DNA of 14,496 nt from Bathymodiolus brooksi thiotrophic gill symbiont (GTDB lineage Bacteria; Pseudomonadota; Gammaproteobacteria; PS1; Pseudothioglobaceae). Within the stretch, counting starts at the first letter, position 1, and each line of letters starts with the position of its first letter. Positions 5,599 through 12,686 of the stretch are shown piece after piece. The stretch lies in assembly GCF_903642095.1 (NCBI RefSeq), contig NZ_CAHJWD020000091.1:1-14496 (forward strand), in the 5' to 3' direction. Below the pieces are notes generated by a model. That model did not search any database, was not told the DNA's origin, and worked only from the letters and a program-made list of their open reading frames with translations. Both the position numbers and the translations under genes were made by a program.

Positions 5599-7434
5599 AT
5601 GTTAAGTGCTATTAGAAATAAAATTAAAGGCTGGATTGCCTATACGATTATTGCTTTAATTATTGTTCCGTTTGCTTTATTTGGTGTTAACGAATACTCT
5701 ACAGGGACGAATATTGTGGTTGCCTCAGTTAACGGTGAAGACATTTCTAAAGAAGAGTTTTTAAGAGAATTTGAGGCCGCTCAAAGGCGTTTACAACAAA
5801 GGCTGGGTGAGCGATATTCTCCTGAGTTAGGCGTTAAGTTAAAACCTGCAGTCATTCAATCAATGATAAGCACGCATATGCTGGCACAATTGGCAAGTGA
5901 GTTGGGTTATGTGACAACTCAACAAGAATTACGGGCAGTTATTCAGTCAGACGATGGATTTAAAGAGGAGGGCAAATTTTCGATAGAGAAATACAAGCGT
6001 TTACTAAGGACTAATAATTACTCAACCATTGACTACGAACAACTTAAATCCAAAGAACTAACACAAAACCAAATTAAATATAATTTCCTGCGTTCTGCGT
6101 TTTTAACCCCATTAATGCTTAATCGTATGCAGTCGTTGAATGACCAGCAGCGAAAGTTTAGTTATATCCAACTTAATGCACAAGATTATGTTGAGCAGGT
6201 AAAGGTAAAGGCCGATAGTATTAAAGAATTTTACGAGTCAAAGCAAGAGACATTTTTTGAGCCACAAAAAATTAAGGTTGATTTTATTGAATTATCGCTT
6301 AAAAAAGTGGCTCAAGGCATTACTGCAAATGAGGCCGATTTGTTGAATTTTTACAAGGAAGAGGAGCAGCGCTTTAGCACTGAGGAAGAGCGTCAATCTC
6401 AGCATATTTTAGTGGAATCTGAAGAACTTGCCAATAAGATTACCGAGCAGATCAAGCAAGGCGAAGATTTTGCTAAATTAGCCATTAAGCATTCAAAAGA
6501 CTTAGGCTCAAAAGACAAAGGTGGAGATTTGGGATTTTTTTCCATAGGTGTTATGGTGCCAGAGTTTGAAGCCGAGGTGTTTACAATGAAAGAAGGAGAA
6601 GTGAGTGCACCAGTCAAAACGGATTTTGGCTATCATATTATTAAATTAAACAAGATTAAAGTGGCAGCAGTGAAGCCTCTTGAAGAAGTACGCGATGAAT
6701 TAATTAAACTTTATACCGAGCAAATTGCACAAAAAACTATTCATAATTTAACCGAACAATTTGCCAGTTTGGCGTATGAAGTAAGTTTAGAGGAAGTCTC
6801 CGAGCAAATGAATTTAAAACTCAAAACTTCTGAATTTTTTGTGCAAAATACCACGAAACAGGATCCTAAATTTGTGGCAGCGGCTTATAGTGATGCAGTG
6901 CTGAACAAAGGTGAAAACTCTAAGTTGATTGAGATTTCTAAAGACAGTTTTTTAGTGCTTAGACTCAATAAAAAAGTGGCAAAAAGGCAGCAGGAATTTG
7001 ACGAAGTGAAGTCTGACATTAAAAAGCATTTGACTACTACATTGGCGAATGATTTTGTTAATGAAATGGTGAATAAAATTGCAAATTTATTTACCAAAGG
7101 CGATGTTAAAGCTGCACAAGCATTGATGGATGAAAATAAATTGACTTGGAAGAAGGTTGAGTGGGCTACTAGGGATTCAAAGTTAGCAAGTGCTGAAATT
7201 GTCAACCGTGTATTTTCTTTGCCTAAACCTAAGGATGGTGCTACTTATAGTGCCAGTAGTTTAGACCAACAGGCGGTTTTGTTGAGATTATCAGAGGTTA
7301 AAATTCCTGAAAGCAAACCCGATAAAGCACTTCCAAATAGAATGCTTAATTTTGAATCTAATGAAATATTTAGAGGTATTTTAAGAACATTAGAGAATAA
7401 TGCCGATATAGAAATTTTTGAAAATAGATTGTAA
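5599..7434 (+). CDS. ppiD: PpiD-like periplasmic peptidyl-prolyl isomerase / chaperone
   Basis: A 611-residue membrane-anchored folding factor. The short cytoplasmic N-terminus (MLSAIRNKIK) and a single membrane segment (about 11-30, IAYTIIALIIVPFALFGV) place the rest in the periplasm near the Sec translocon, as in PpiD. A SurA-like N-terminal chaperone domain spans about 35-190. A parvulin-type rotamase domain lies at about 265-354, with QSQHILVESEELA, GEDFAKLAIKHSKD, KGGDLGFFSIGVMVPEFE and TDFGYHIIKL. A second, degenerate rotamase-like region probably follows. E. coli PpiD has little isomerase activity despite such a domain, so catalysis here is uncertain. The architecture matches PpiD rather than SurA, which has a cleaved signal and two parvulin repeats. 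The ribosome binding site is weak. Monocistronic, convergent with fabI. Confidence 0.92.
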   Translation: MLSAIRNKIKGWIAYTIIALIIVPFALFGVNEYSTGTNIVVASVNGEDISKEEFLREFEAAQRRLQQRLGERYSPELGVKLKPAVIQSMISTHMLAQLASELGYVTTQQELRAVIQSDDGFKEEGKFSIEKYKRLLRTNNYSTIDYEQLKSKELTQNQIKYNFLRSAFLTPLMLNRMQSLNDQQRKFSYIQLNAQDYVEQVKVKADSIKEFYESKQETFFEPQKIKVDFIELSLKKVAQGITANEADLLNFYKEEEQRFSTEEERQSQHILVESEELANKITEQIKQGEDFAKLAIKHSKDLGSKDKGGDLGFFSIGVMVPEFEAEVFTMKEGEVSAPVKTDFGYHIIKLNKIKVAAVKPLEEVRDELIKLYTEQIAQKTIHNLTEQFASLAYEVSLEEVSEQMNLKLKTSEFFVQNTTKQDPKFVAAAYSDAVLNKGENSKLIEISKDSFLVLRLNKKVAKRQQEFDEVKSDIKKHLTTTLANDFVNEMVNKIANLFTKGDVKAAQALMDENKLTWKKVEWATRDSKLASAEIVNRVFSLPKPKDGATYSASSLDQQAVLLRLSEVKIPESKPDKALPNRMLNFESNEIFRGILRTLENNADIEIFENRL

Positions 7435-7605
7435 TTCGAAGAGACTTTTTCTATCTATACAAAATTCTTTGATTGTGCTTAAATGTGAGTAACGCCATTT
7501 TCAAAAATAAACCAAATCCTTGTTAATCGTAAAATACTTGAGCGATTGTAAGCACCATATTATTCGATATTTATTCATTTTATATTTGCAACCTTGTGTT
7601 TGAGT
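7435..7605. other. Convergent intergenic region between ppiD and fabI
   Basis: 171 bp between the facing 3' ends of ppiD and fabI. I see no hairpin with a T-tract in either direction. AGAGACTTTTT near 7440 and TATATTTGCAACCTT near 7580 faintly resemble MITE ends, but the middle does not match. Confidence 0.4.
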
Positions 7606-8391
7606 TTACAAATTTGGCCCTTTGTCGTAGAAGTTGTAACCTGAATCAATATAGGTTACTTCGCCTGTAATCCCTGAAGCTAAATCTGAGCATAAAAAGG
7701 CGGCAGCATTGCCCACTTCTTCGGTGGTCACATTGCGTTTGAGTGCCGATGAATCAGCTGCATATTCCAATAATCTACCAAAGTCTTTAATGCCAGAAGC
7801 AGCCAAGGTTTTGATTGGTCCAGCAGAGACGGCGTTGACACGAATACCTCTTTCAGGACCCATTGCCGCCGCCATATAACGCACATTAGCCTCAAGTGAT
7901 GCTTTGGCAACGCCCATTACATTGTAATTCGGAATGGCACGAATACTGCCTAAATAACTCACAGTCAGTAATGCACCATTGTCATTAAGCATTGAATTTG
8001 CCGCTTTTGCTAGTGCAGTAAAACTATAAGAACTAATGTCATGTGCAATGGCAAAGTTTTCACGAGTAGTGGCTTCAATGTAGTTGCCATCTAATGCCTC
8101 ACGGGGGGCGAATGCCACTGAATGCACCAAGATATCAAAATCATCCCAATGCTGTTTAAGCTCGTTAAAAGTAGCCTCAATACTACTATCAGTGCCAACA
8201 TCACAAGGAATAACGATATTGGAATTACAGACCGTAGCACATTTATCCACCCGCTTTTTTAATTTTTCATTTTGATAGGTTAGTGCAATTTCACAACCTT
8301 GTTTTGCCATTGCTTCGGCAATACCCCATGCAATTGAACGATTTGATGCAACGCCAACAATCAATGCCTTTTTTCCGTCTAAAAATCCCAT
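7606..8391 (-). CDS. fabI: Enoyl-[acyl-carrier-protein] reductase (NADH) FabI
   Basis: A 261-residue short-chain dehydrogenase that reduces trans-2-enoyl-ACP in the last step of each fatty-acid elongation cycle, in the cytoplasm. The N-terminus [25 protein letters not shown] carries the FabI form of the nucleotide-binding motif. Active-site residues sit at the same numbers as in E. coli: Y146 (SYLG), Y156 and K163 in [41 protein letters not shown] is the substrate-binding loop region, and [11 protein letters not shown] is the typical C-terminus. The common YLGAERAIPNYN reads [12 protein letters not shown] here, a small variation. Full length. Transcribed divergently from the transporter gene with 62 bp between starts. 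Confidence 0.97.
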   Translation of the reverse strand: MGFLDGKKALIVGVASNRSIAWGIAEAMAKQGCEIALTYQNEKLKKRVDKCATVCNSNIVIPCDVGTDSSIEATFNELKQHWDDFDILVHSVAFAPREALDGNYIEATTRENFAIAHDISSYSFTALAKAANSMLNDNGALLTVSYLGSIRAIPNYNVMGVAKASLEANVRYMAAAMGPERGIRVNAVSAGPIKTLAASGIKDFGRLLEYAADSSALKRNVTTEEVGNAAAFLCSDLASGITGEVTYIDSGYNFYDKGPNL

Positions 8392-8419
8392 AACATTCTC
8401 ACTATATTAAAATAAACAA

Positions 8420-8427
8420 ATTATAAT
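8420..8427. promoter_or_regulatory. Palindromic -10 box shared by fabI and the transporter gene
   Basis: ATTATAAT is its own reverse complement, giving TATAAT on the plus strand (8422-8427) and on the minus strand (8425-8420). Both genes start at reasonable distances (plus ATG 8454, minus ATG 8391). The 62-bp gap leaves room for only one shared promoter zone. No clear -35 boxes are seen. Ribosome binding sites are weak on both sides. Confidence 0.45.
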
Positions 8428-8453
8428 AGGATTTTTTTATTTATTGAACTGAT

Positions 8454-9914
8454 ATGTTAGATATTTTATTAACCCCCATTAAAGCGATGCGTTTACGCTA
8501 TGTTCCCCTGTTGTTAGTGTATTTTTCTTATGGAAGTAGCGTCTTTACCGCCATTGCTGAGAGTTTCTGGGTAAAGGAAACGCTGGAAATGAGTGCTGCA
8601 GATTTGGCAGAGTTGGGCATATGGCTTACTGTGCCGTGGACAGTGAAGATGATTTTTGGCTCATTGGTTGACAGTGTGTTGATTTTTGGCTCTAACCGTA
8701 AATCTTATGTTTACCTAGGTGCATTGTTAATTACCCTTAGTTCTTTAATGATGATTGCGGTGGTTGGCGATTATCCAATTGTGGCAGAATTTTCTAAAAA
8801 AAGTGTGTATATTTTTGCCAGTGTGATTGCCATGGTGGGCTTTGTCATGCAAGATGTGGTGGCAGATACGATGAGTACCGAGGTGGTGGATAAAAGCCAG
8901 TCTAAAGAAGAGATTCACCGAGAATTGGCGAGCATTCAAATATTGGCTCGTTTGTCATTAGGATTTGCAATCTTCATTACTGGCTGGGTTGGAGGTGAAT
9001 TGGCAAGTGTGTTTAAAGACAATCGTGAAGTGGTATTTATGATTGCAATGTTTGTGCCATTTTTGTCAATCCTTGGGGTAACGCTGGTCAGCCTTAATCC
9101 TGTGCCAGTGTCTAAAGTTAATCGACAAGTGTTATTCGGCGGATTAATTTTTGCCCTATTTGTGGTAACGATGGGCTATGCACAAGTGCCGTATTCACAA
9201 GAGATTGTGTTTGTTTTCTCCCTGAGCATTGTGCTGTATTTATTGAATAATTTAATTGCAGATTTGAGCGAAGATGCCATTCGTCACATCAAAATGGCAA
9301 TGATTATTATTTTTGTCTATCGTGCCATGCCATCAGTCGGTGCATCCTTACAATGGTGGCAGATTGATGTGCTTGGATTTGACGAGTCGTTTTTTGCTAA
9401 ATTATCGGCAATTGGTGGTGGTATTGCCCTAGCGGGAATGTGGTTTAGTGCTAAGTTTATTGTAAAACGCAATATTGCTGAAGTGCTAATTTTTCTCACC
9501 ATTATCGGCACTTTGTTGTCCCTGCCAATTGTAGCAATGTATTACGACATCCACACCATGCTTGGCGTTGAAGCACGGACAGTGGCATTGATAGATACAG
9601 CATTGGCATCGCCTTTTGATTACATCGCCCAAGTGCTAATGTTAACTTTGGTGGCAATTCACGCCCCTGAAGGCAAAAAAGGCACTTGGTTCGCCCTCAT
9701 GGCATCGCTGATGAACATTGCCCTCTCGGCAGGCGGTTTATTAACCAAATATCTAAACAAAATTTTTGTTGTCAGTCGTGAAGTTATCACCGATGGCGTA
9801 GTAACCACAGCACAAGATTACACGCAACTTGGCGATTTATTGTGGGTGGCGATTATCGCCGGATTTGTTATTCCAATTGTTGTTATTATTAAATTTAATC
9901 CGAGCAAAGCATGA
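8454..9914 (+). CDS. Major-facilitator transporter, BT1/AmpG-like
   Basis: A 486-residue integral membrane protein with about 12 hydrophobic segments. The N-terminal half has LAELGIWLTVPWTVKMIFGSLVDSVLIFG followed by SNRKSYVYLG. This fits the loop between membrane segments 2 and 3 in the folate-biopterin transporter (BT1) branch and, less closely, AmpG muropeptide permeases (both are W/F-K-x-x-x-G-x-x-x-D-x-x-P-x-x-G-x-R-R-x types). A second acidic signature, MQDVVADTMSTEVVD, follows the fourth segment. The substrate cannot be told from the sequence: a pterin, folate or peptidoglycan fragment is possible. The last codons overlap lspA by 4 bases (ATGA), so the two are co-transcribed. No strong ribosome binding site precedes ATG 8454. 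Confidence 0.75.
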   Translation: MLDILLTPIKAMRLRYVPLLLVYFSYGSSVFTAIAESFWVKETLEMSAADLAELGIWLTVPWTVKMIFGSLVDSVLIFGSNRKSYVYLGALLITLSSLMMIAVVGDYPIVAEFSKKSVYIFASVIAMVGFVMQDVVADTMSTEVVDKSQSKEEIHRELASIQILARLSLGFAIFITGWVGGELASVFKDNREVVFMIAMFVPFLSILGVTLVSLNPVPVSKVNRQVLFGGLIFALFVVTMGYAQVPYSQEIVFVFSLSIVLYLLNNLIADLSEDAIRHIKMAMIIIFVYRAMPSVGASLQWWQIDVLGFDESFFAKLSAIGGGIALAGMWFSAKFIVKRNIAEVLIFLTIIGTLLSLPIVAMYYDIHTMLGVEARTVALIDTALASPFDYIAQVLMLTLVAIHAPEGKKGTWFALMASLMNIALSAGGLLTKYLNKIFVVSREVITDGVVTTAQDYTQLGDLLWVAIIAGFVIPIVVIIKFNPSKA

Positions 9915-10366
9915 AAATAATATATTTTTTATTGGCAATACTATTGGTTGCACTTGATCAATTAACTAAACTACTGGCTTATGAATACTTAGTTATCGGC
10001 ACCTCTGTTGATATTAACGCCTTCTTCTCACTTTCGTTTGCACGCAATTATGGTGCCGCCTTTAGTTTTCTAGCAGACCAAGGTGGCTGGCAACGGTATT
10101 TCTTATCTGCTGTATCAGTTATTGCCAGTATTATTCTTAGCGTCTGGATGGTAAAAACATCTACAATATACCGGTTCAAATTAATCGGTTTGACACTTAT
10201 CTTATCAGGTGCTGTTGGCAATATGATTGATAGGGTTATGAATGGTTTTGTAGTAGATTTTATTGATTTTCATTACCAAGACTTTTATTGGCCAATTTTC
10301 AATTTTGCCGATATTTTTATCAGCATTGGCGTGGTTATGTTGATTATTGCTGATTGGAAAAAATAA
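9911..10366 (+). CDS. lspA: Lipoprotein signal peptidase LspA
   Basis: A 151-residue inner-membrane aspartyl protease that removes signal peptides from prolipoproteins after diacylglyceryl transfer. Four membrane segments are visible. Family motifs appear in order: ALDQLTK (14-20), NYGAAFSFL (46-54), GNMIDR (103-108), VVDFIDF (114-120) and FNFADI (130-135). The catalytic pair should be D116 and D134, matching the spacing of the known dyad to within one residue. Slightly shorter than the E. coli enzyme (164), mostly at the ends. The start overlaps the transporter stop by 4 bases. In many proteobacteria lspA follows ileS; here it follows a transporter. Confidence 0.96.
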   Translation: MKIIYFLLAILLVALDQLTKLLAYEYLVIGTSVDINAFFSLSFARNYGAAFSFLADQGGWQRYFLSAVSVIASIILSVWMVKTSTIYRFKLIGLTLILSGAVGNMIDRVMNGFVVDFIDFHYQDFYWPIFNFADIFISIGVVMLIIADWKK

Positions 10367-10423
10367 CAATCGTCTTAATTTTATATTCCATAGCGATGAA
10401 AAATTACCACTGAATTTATTATG

Positions 10424-10587
10424 AGAGACCTTTGCATAAATACGAATAATCATCAAAAATCCACTTTTTACCAACTTGGTAATTTTTTTAAACCCAGCCT
10501 TAGCCTTGCTAGGGCAGAGTTTAAAAAAAATACCAATTTGACAAAAATTGAATTCTGCTAATCATCCATATTTATGCAAAGGTCTCT
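10424..10587. mobile_element. Intact miniature inverted-repeat element (MITE), 164 bp
   Basis: Perfect 19-bp terminal inverted repeats, AGAGACCTTTGCATAAATA (10424-10442) and its complement (10569-10587), enclose an imperfect palindrome that continues through most of the element. The core stem is TTTTTTTAAAC (10483-10493) with GTTTAAAAAAA (10519-10529). ATG flanks both sides (10421-10423 and 10588-10590), consistent with a 3-bp target duplication. There is no coding capacity, so movement would depend on a transposase elsewhere that recognises these ends. A decayed copy lies at 5354-5514 and a lone end at 2671-2688. The parent IS family is not identifiable here; ends beginning GAGACCTTTGCA with short duplications would suit an IS5-type parent (inference). 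Confidence 0.88.
10578..10582 (+). promoter_or_regulatory. Shine-Dalgarno-like AAAGG supplied by the MITE end
   Basis: AAAGG lies in the right inverted repeat, five bases before the EamA gene ATG. It is the only plausible ribosome binding site for that gene. Before the insertion the start would have been preceded by CACTGAATTTATT, which has no such motif. Confidence 0.5.
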
Positions 10588-11481
10588 ATGAATACTAAAC
10601 AACAACAATTTTTATGGTTAATTTTGGCAATGTTTTTTTGGGGAGCCTCATGGCCAATTGCCAATATTTTGTCCACTTATGTAGATGTGCATGAGTTTAT
10701 TACTTACCGATATTTTTTTGTCACGCTATCTATGGTGCCTGTGTTATGGTGGATGCGATTGTCTTTTAAGATTGGGTTTATTGATTTCGTCATTGCTTGT
10801 ATTGCCTCTTTGTTTTTAGTGCTTTATTCAAATTATTATTTTTTAAGTGCTACTCATGGTGCACCCGGTTTAGCAGGTGCTGTGGTAACAACATTAATGC
10901 CAATTTTGGTTTATTTGTTGATGTTATTTAGTAAACAAAAAAAACCACTATTCAAAGATTGGCTGGCATTGCTTTTGGCAGCCACAGGTGTGTTAATTAC
11001 TATGGGTATTTGGCGTTTTCAATTAAGTGAAATATTTGCAATTAGCAATTTATATATGGTAGGTGCCGCTTTGTTTTGGGCACTTGTGTCCATTACCAGT
11101 AGTTACACTAAGTTACTCAATCCGCTGGTACTGAGTTTTTATATTTATCTAATTACCACATTGTTAGATGGGTTGTTATTTTTTCAACCAACACATGGGT
11201 CAGTGTTTGCTATGGACCGTGTTTTTTGGATTTATTTTGTGATTGTTAGCTTGGGTTCTACTACCTTCGCCACGACAGTTTATTTTATTAGTGTTCACAA
11301 CTTGGGCTCTAAGAAGGCTAGTGTATTTACTTTTTTGGTGCCTTTTTTTGCACTTGGGTCAAGTATCCTATTTTTAAATGAAACATTGCAATGGACTACT
11401 TTTTTAGGTGTGCTAATGACTATTTTTGCTTTAATTGTGCTTAATAATATTAAATTAGACTTTTTGACAAAAAAGAATTAA
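10588..11481 (+). CDS. EamA-domain (drug/metabolite superfamily) permease
   Basis: A 297-residue inner-membrane protein of the DMT superfamily with about ten membrane segments in two EamA repeats (about 8-140 and 150-288). The first repeat starts FLWLILAMFFWGASWPIANIL, the usual FWGxx(F/W) pattern, and both repeats end in family-like segments (LLAATGVLITMG and FLGVLMTIFALIVL). Members export amino acids, metabolites or drugs; the substrate is not predictable. The ATG directly abuts the MITE, so native upstream control has been displaced. No promoter outside the element is obvious close by, and expression may depend on read-through from lspA or on the element. Confidence 0.85.
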   Translation: MNTKQQQFLWLILAMFFWGASWPIANILSTYVDVHEFITYRYFFVTLSMVPVLWWMRLSFKIGFIDFVIACIASLFLVLYSNYYFLSATHGAPGLAGAVVTTLMPILVYLLMLFSKQKKPLFKDWLALLLAATGVLITMGIWRFQLSEIFAISNLYMVGAALFWALVSITSSYTKLLNPLVLSFYIYLITTLLDGLLFFQPTHGSVFAMDRVFWIYFVIVSLGSTTFATTVYFISVHNLGSKKASVFTFLVPFFALGSSILFLNETLQWTTFLGVLMTIFALIVLNNIKLDFLTKKN

Positions 11482-11568
11482 AAATAAAATTGAGTGCCTG
11501 TTATCATTAAACCCATTTTTTTATTAAATTTGTCAATCCAATGACAAAATGGGCGGTTTTAAGATTTG

Positions 11569-11587
11569 CCCAATGTTGGGATTTTAT
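11569..11587 (+). terminator. Weak terminator-like hairpin upstream of thiO
   Basis: CCCAA (11569-11573) and TTGGG (11576-11580) form a small stem followed by ATTTTAT. The loop is very short and the T-run imperfect, so efficiency is doubtful. It could end EamA-gene transcription. Confidence 0.3.
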
Positions 11588-11612
11588 CGTGTAGATAAAA
11601 AATTGAACAGGC

Positions 11613-11618
11613 TATAAT
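11613..11618 (+). promoter_or_regulatory. Candidate -10 box for the small ORF, thiO and recJ
   Basis: A perfect TATAAT lies 34 bases before the 20-codon ORF. No good -35 is found at the right distance. Confidence 0.4.
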
Positions 11619-11646
11619 ATCCAGTTAAATTGGCGGGGCAAGGATA

Positions 11647-11709
11647 ATGAAAAAAGAAAGTTTAATAAAGGTTGGCATTTTTATACAGGTTGTTAAAAAG
11701 TTGTATTAA
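11647..11709 (+). CDS. Possible 20-residue leader peptide coupled to thiO
   Basis: The frame MKKESLIKVGIFIQVVKKLY ends in TAA, whose last A is the first base of the thiO ATG (TAATG). AAGGA (11640-11644) lies two bases before its start, a short spacing. thiO itself has no clear ribosome binding site, so ribosomes finishing this short frame may restart on thiO. It may be a real leader peptide or only a translation-coupling device. No repeated regulatory codons (such as a glycine or cysteine run) are present. Confidence 0.4.
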   Translation: MKKESLIKVGIFIQVVKKLY

Positions 11710-12686
11710 TGAGTGATTGTTTAATCATTGGCGGTGGCGTGATTGGGATAACGACTGCAAGGGCGTTGGCTATGGCGGGTGCAAAGGTAACTTTGTTAGA
11801 CCAGAAGGAGTGTGGTAAGGAGTCTTCTTGGGCAGGGGGCGGTATTATCAGTCCGCTTTACCCTTGGTTGTATAGTGATTTGGTGAATGAATTGAGCGAG
11901 GCATCACAGGTGGTTTATGCGCAATTATGTGCAGAATTGTTTGAAAATACGGGCATTGACCCAGAATATATTCGTTGTGGGTTGTTGATGATGGATAAAT
12001 ACGACACACCTGAGGCGCAACAATGGATGGGCAAACATCTGCTTGATTTTCAAGTGCATGACAAAGGTGCCTTGTTTAAGAACATTGCACAAGTGCGTAA
12101 TCCGAGGTTGTTAAAGGCATTAAAAGCCGATATTCTTAAATTGGGGGTGCAGATTGTTGAGCATACGCAAGTGAATGATTTAATAACTGAGATGGGCACA
12201 GTGCTGGGGGCGATTACTGAAAATAAAAAGCATTGTGCTGATAATACGATTGTTTGTAGTGGTGCTTGGAGTTCGTCTTTGCTGGATATTAAAGACACTA
12301 TTTACCCGATAAAAGGGCAGATGATTGTGATTAAAGCCAAAGTAGGCGTGGTTGAGCATATTATTCTTGATCAAGGTAGGTATATTATTCCTAGAAAAGA
12401 CGGGCGACTTTTGATTGGCTCTACCATGGAAAATGTTGGCTTTGACCGTAGTATCGGGACGCAAGTAGGTGTTGATTTGTTGGCATTTGCAGTTAATCGA
12501 TTTCCCTCATTAAAAAATGCCAATATCGAACATCACTGGGCAGGTTTTCGACCTGCCAGTAGTGCAGATGTCATTGTTGGAAAACATCCACAATTGGCAA
12601 GTTTGTATATCAATGCTGGGCATTTTCGCAACGGCTTAAATATGGCACCTGAAAGTGCCAATAGGATAAAGAAATTACTATGCTAA
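11709..12686 (+). CDS. thiO: FAD-dependent oxidase, glycine oxidase ThiO-like
   Basis: A 325-residue D-amino-acid-oxidase-type flavoprotein. The N-terminal dinucleotide-binding fold is clear: CLIIGGGVIGITTARALAMAGAKVTLLD, with the GxGxxG-type glycines at 8-13. It is followed by SSWAGGGIISPLYPW, the ThiO pattern. Near the C-terminus GHFRNGLNMAPESA is the conserved flavin-contact segment. In the thiamine pathway ThiO oxidises glycine to an imine used to build the thiazole ring. No thiG or thiS is next to it, so the thiamine role is inferred from similarity; another amine or amino acid could be the substrate. Slightly short for the family (about 350-370). It overlaps recJ by 7 bases. Its coding strand is G- and T-rich. 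Confidence 0.8.
   Translation: MSDCLIIGGGVIGITTARALAMAGAKVTLLDQKECGKESSWAGGGIISPLYPWLYSDLVNELSEASQVVYAQLCAELFENTGIDPEYIRCGLLMMDKYDTPEAQQWMGKHLLDFQVHDKGALFKNIAQVRNPRLLKALKADILKLGVQIVEHTQVNDLITEMGTVLGAITENKKHCADNTIVCSGAWSSSLLDIKDTIYPIKGQMIVIKAKVGVVEHIILDQGRYIIPRKDGRLLIGSTMENVGFDRSIGTQVGVDLLAFAVNRFPSLKNANIEHHWAGFRPASSADVIVGKHPQLASLYINAGHFRNGLNMAPESANRIKKLLC

Larger units (their letters stand above)
11482..11708. other. Structured intergenic region between the EamA gene and thiO
   Basis: 227 bp holding short, partly overlapping inverted repeats (11512-11580), a candidate -10 box (TATAAT, 11613-11618) and a 20-codon ORF (11647-11709). TTTGTCA/TGACAAA (11529-11535 with 11542-11548) is a perfect 7-bp stem. 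CCCA..TGGG, TGGGC..GCCCA and CCCAA..TTGGG can pair alternately. No TPP riboswitch core (such as CTGAGA) is seen. Confidence 0.5.

Noticed and set aside
6399..7205. Long minus-strand open frames inside ppiD (and similar ones inside gsp, thiO, recJ)
   Set aside because: They mirror strongly conserved plus-strand genes, lack starts with ribosome sites and have no family features.
10483..10529. MITE core hairpin as a Rho-independent terminator
   Set aside because: The T-run precedes the stem and the A-run follows it on both strands, the reverse of a terminator (which needs T after the stem). The same holds for the copy at 5411-5457.
11482..11708. TPP riboswitch upstream of thiO
   Set aside because: No CTGAGA-type thi-box core or matching conserved stems were found in the gap.
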